Shown piece after piece: positions 5,913-7,747 of a stretch of DNA of 7,747 nt. The notes beneath the pieces were generated by a model. The model was given only the letters and a program-made list of their open reading frames with translations. It searched no databases and was not told the origin of the DNA. The stretch comes from Oscillospiraceae bacterium. GTDB lineage: Bacteria > Bacillota > Clostridia > Oscillospirales > Ruminococcaceae. Position 1 is the stretch's first letter. Every line of letters begins with the position of its first letter. Position numbers and translations under genes: made by a program. The stretch covers positions 1 to 7,747 of the forward strand of contig DXWR01000313.1 in NCBI GenBank assembly GCA_019416775.1, given 5' to 3'.

Positions 5913-5941
5913 TTGACAGTTTTCTCTGCCTTTGCTACAAT
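5913..5941 (+). promoter_or_regulatory. Promoter of the CapA-like lipoprotein gene
   Basis: TTGACA (5913-5918), 17-nt spacer, TACAAT (5936-5941), with an extended -10 TG at 5933-5934. The predicted start near 5948 gives a leader of about 40 nt. It begins only 6 nt after the T tract of the dapB terminator, so the two units are tightly packed but separately transcribed. Confidence 0.9.
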
Positions 5942-5987
5942 AACACTAGCATTGGACAAAAATCCAGAAAAAAGGAAGGAACCTGTC

Positions 5988-7196
5988 ATGAATCGTTTTC
6001 GTTTTCCCAGAGGATTAGCCCTGCTTTGTGCCGGGGTGATGCTGTTTTCTCTGGCAGGCTGTTCCCCTGCTGCCGATCCTGCCAATACCCAGCCGGAATC
6101 CGCCCTCTCCCAAGAAAGCCAGCCTGCTGTACCAGATCCGGTGAGTGTCAGCTTTGTTTCGGTGGGGGACAACCTCATCCACTCCTCCATTTATAATCAG
6201 GCCAACGACCGGGCCGGGGGAGGAGATAACTACGATTTTACCTCCGCCTACAGCAACGTGGCGGACCGGATCGCCCAGCCGGATGTGGCCACCATCAATC
6301 AGGAAACGGTGATGGACGGCATTGACCCGCCCTCCAGTTATCCTCTCTTCAATTCCCCCCAGGCCTTGGGGGATCAGATGATTGCCTTGGGATTTGATGT
6401 GTTCAGCCTGGCCAACAACCATATGCTGGACATGGGTTCCGACGGCTTGGACGCCACCCTGCAATACTGGGACAGCAAAACCGAAGTGGTGCATACCGGG
6501 GCCTACCGCAATCCGGAGGAGTTTTATCAGGTGGAGAGCCACACCGTCAACGGCTTGAAGATCGGTTACGTGGCGGCCACCAGCTACACCAACGGCCTGA
6601 GCCTTCCCGAAGGCAGTCAGCTCACCTACATCCTCACCTCCGAGGAAGATCTGCTGAAGGCAAAGATTGAAGCCGCCCGGCAGGTCTGCGATTTGGTGGT
6701 GGTGAACGTCCACTGGGGCAACGAATACGCCACTGAACCCACCCAGGAACAGCGGGACCTGGCCCAGAAGATGTTAAACTGGGGGGCCGACGTAATTTTA
6801 GGCCACCACCCCCATGTGCTCCAAACCATGGAGTACCTGCCCAAATACGACGGGGAACAGGGCCTGGTGATCTACTCGCTGGGCAACTTTATTTCCGCCC
6901 AGGACCAGGGGATGCGAATGATCGGCGGTATGCTCAACTACACCCTCACCAAGCACTACGATACCGACACCGTCACCGTGGACAACGTCTCCTTCGAGCC
7001 GGTGATCACTCATTACGATTCCGGGTTTAAGAACATCCGCCTGTACCTTTACAGCCAATACAGCAACGACCTGGCCCTGGCCCATGGAGTGCGCAGCAAC
7101 ACCTCTTCCTTCTCCATGGAGTACATCGACCAGGTGGTCAGTGGGGTGATTCCGGAACAGTTCTGGAAGCCGGCGGCTTCCCAGCAGGCGGCGTGA
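5988..7196 (+). CDS. CapA/PGA_cap-family lipoprotein (calcineurin-like metallophosphatase fold)
   Basis: Predicted 402-aa exported lipoprotein. The N-terminus has basic residues (Arg3, Arg5, Arg8), a hydrophobic core (9-22) and the lipobox LAGC with Cys25, then a Ser/Pro/Gln-rich linker to about residue 52. The PGA_cap domain spans about 53-305. Its metal- and active-site-type motifs are GDNLIH (Asp61, His65), NQET (104-107), LANNH (His145), VHWGNEY (His242), GHHPHVLQ (272-279) and YSLGNF (296-301). The family is related to calcineurin-like phosphoesterases and is linked to poly-gamma-glutamate capsule synthesis (CapA/PgsA); many clostridial members are of unknown role, so no symbol is given. 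ATG 5988 is chosen for its AAGGA site 7 nt upstream and because the signal peptide starts there. No cap/pgs B or C genes are seen nearby. It is followed after 9 nt by a membrane-protein gene, perhaps in the same transcript. Confidence 0.9.
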   Translation: MNRFRFPRGLALLCAGVMLFSLAGCSPAADPANTQPESALSQESQPAVPDPVSVSFVSVGDNLIHSSIYNQANDRAGGGDNYDFTSAYSNVADRIAQPDVATINQETVMDGIDPPSSYPLFNSPQALGDQMIALGFDVFSLANNHMLDMGSDGLDATLQYWDSKTEVVHTGAYRNPEEFYQVESHTVNGLKIGYVAATSYTNGLSLPEGSQLTYILTSEEDLLKAKIEAARQVCDLVVVNVHWGNEYATEPTQEQRDLAQKMLNWGADVILGHHPHVLQTMEYLPKYDGEQGLVIYSLGNFISAQDQGMRMIGGMLNYTLTKHYDTDTVTVDNVSFEPVITHYDSGFKNIRLYLYSQYSNDLALAHGVRSNTSSFSMEYIDQVVSGVIPEQFWKPAASQQAA

Positions 7197-7202
7197 GGTG
7201 AT
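7195..7202 (+). promoter_or_regulatory. Ribosome binding site overlapping the CapA-like gene stop
   Basis: GAGGTGAT overlaps the last two bases of the TGA stop (7194-7196) and is complementary to the 16S rRNA 3' end. The GAGG core is 7 nt before GTG 7206, which supports that start and suggests translational coupling. A competing AAGGAGG site at 7224-7230 lies 8 nt before an in-frame TTG at 7239. Confidence 0.6.
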
Positions 7203-7205
7203 ACT

Positions 7206-7747
7206 GTGATTGAAAATGGGAAAAAGGAGGAAGTGTTGTTGCAGAAAATAATTGCTTTTTTTCAAATAGGAATTCCGAAGTTTTATAAAATTGTTGTGGC
7301 AGCTTTGTTCTGGGTCATATTGTTTTTCTTGGCGTTTTTAAGCATTTTCAGCACTTGCTTTATGGACGCCAATGAAATAACCTATTTTTCCAGCGACAGT
7401 GTGTGGGCAAATTTTTGTGCTGTTGCCGTTGTGATACTTTTGATGTTCAGTGTAAAACTATTTCGGCCGTTTCGAGAATGGCTGAATGGTTTGGAACAAA
7501 ATGACGTTCGCTTTTTTCGCAGCAGAAGAATATTGCTTGGCATCTTATTCGTTTTAGCATTGATTTGGGTGTTAGCAACACAATATAATGCGATTGCAGA
7601 TCAAATGAATGTCCAAGATGCAGTTCACAATATTTGGCTTGAGATTTACACTCCTTTTGAAGAAGGCGGGTATCTTTCTACTTATCATAATCAACTTGGT
7701 TTGATTTGGCTTTCCTATCTCTTTTCAACGGTTTTTGGGTGTTATAA
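7206..7747 (+). CDS. Multi-pass membrane protein, possible glycosyltransferase, N-terminal part (runs off right edge)
   Basis: Open frame to the window end, 180 codons without a stop. It begins MIENGKKEEV from GTG 7206; an alternative start is TTG 7239, which has its own AAGGAGG site and would remove 11 residues. Hydrophobic segments lie at about 29-51, 67-84 and 108-125, and a fourth begins near 164. A basic stretch (84-110, with many Arg) separates the second and third. After the third segment comes NAIADQMNVQDAV, then GGYLSTYHNQLGLIWLSYLF (154-173), a pattern reminiscent of clostridial GT39/ArnT-like membrane glycosyltransferases, where a DQ-containing loop and a Y..YxxQLGL segment precede the next helix. 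This is a weak resemblance from memory; the function is unproven. Base composition differs sharply from the neighbours: I counted 91 G+C in 240 bases (38%) at 7261-7500, against 67% at 7141-7200. It follows the lipoprotein gene by 9 nt. Confidence 0.75.
   Translation, partial: MIENGKKEEVLLQKIIAFFQIGIPKFYKIVVAALFWVILFFLAFLSIFSTCFMDANEITYFSSDSVWANFCAVAVVILLMFSVKLFRPFREWLNGLEQNDVRFFRSRRILLGILFVLALIWVLATQYNAIADQMNVQDAVHNIWLEIYTPFEEGGYLSTYHNQLGLIWLSYLFSTVFGCY

Noticed and set aside
5913..5987. N-terminal extension of the CapA-like protein from TTG 5913
   Set aside because: That TTG is part of the -35 hexamer itself, so it would not be in the mRNA; ATG 5988 has a good ribosome binding site and starts a proper lipoprotein signal peptide.
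1..7747. tRNA or rRNA genes, CRISPR arrays, insertion sequences, phage or toxin-antitoxin genes
   Set aside because: None seen on reading both strands: no repeat-spacer pattern, transposase motif, long terminal inverted repeats or cloverleaf sequence.

Overview
The window looks like chromosome of a mid-to-high-GC Clostridia member (Bacillota), most likely of the Oscillospiraceae/Ruminococcaceae type. The evidence is strong AGGAGG-type ribosome binding sites, housekeeping promoters with extended -10 elements, intrinsic terminators with U tracts, a lysine riboswitch, and protein sequences that resemble clostridial homologues. The taxonomic call is inference from these features only.

Left arm (1-2531, minus strand): a queuosine operon, read right to left as queA, tgt, then the start of an acyltransferase-like gene that leaves the window at base 1. 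queA and tgt are 12 nt apart and the tgt ribosome binding site abuts the queA stop. Tgt inserts preQ1 at position 34 of GUN-anticodon tRNAs, and QueA then adds the cyclopentene precursor ring from SAM. A single clear promoter (2567-2595, minus) drives the group.

Centre (2532-5906, plus strand): a 462-bp divergent region carries the queA promoter on one strand. On the other it carries a promoter followed by a roughly 165-nt lysine riboswitch and a terminator. These control asd, dapA and dapB, the first steps of the aspartate-to-lysine/diaminopimelate pathway. Asd makes aspartate semialdehyde, DapA condenses it with pyruvate, and DapB reduces the product. A second intrinsic terminator sits inside the operon between dapA and dapB, and a third closes it after dapB.

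Right arm (5907-7747, plus strand): a separate promoter, very similar to the queA promoter, drives a CapA/PGA_cap-family lipoprotein. Nine bases after its stop begins a markedly AT-rich gene for a multi-pass membrane protein, possibly a glycosyltransferase, which runs off the right edge. The drop in G+C at about 7200 suggests the start of a recently acquired or differently evolving segment.

I saw no tRNA, rRNA, CRISPR array, insertion sequence or phage gene. No undescribed system is evident. The points most worth checking are the terminator inside the lysine operon, the expression platform of the riboswitch, unusual residues in DapA, the near-duplicate promoters and the compositional break at the right edge.
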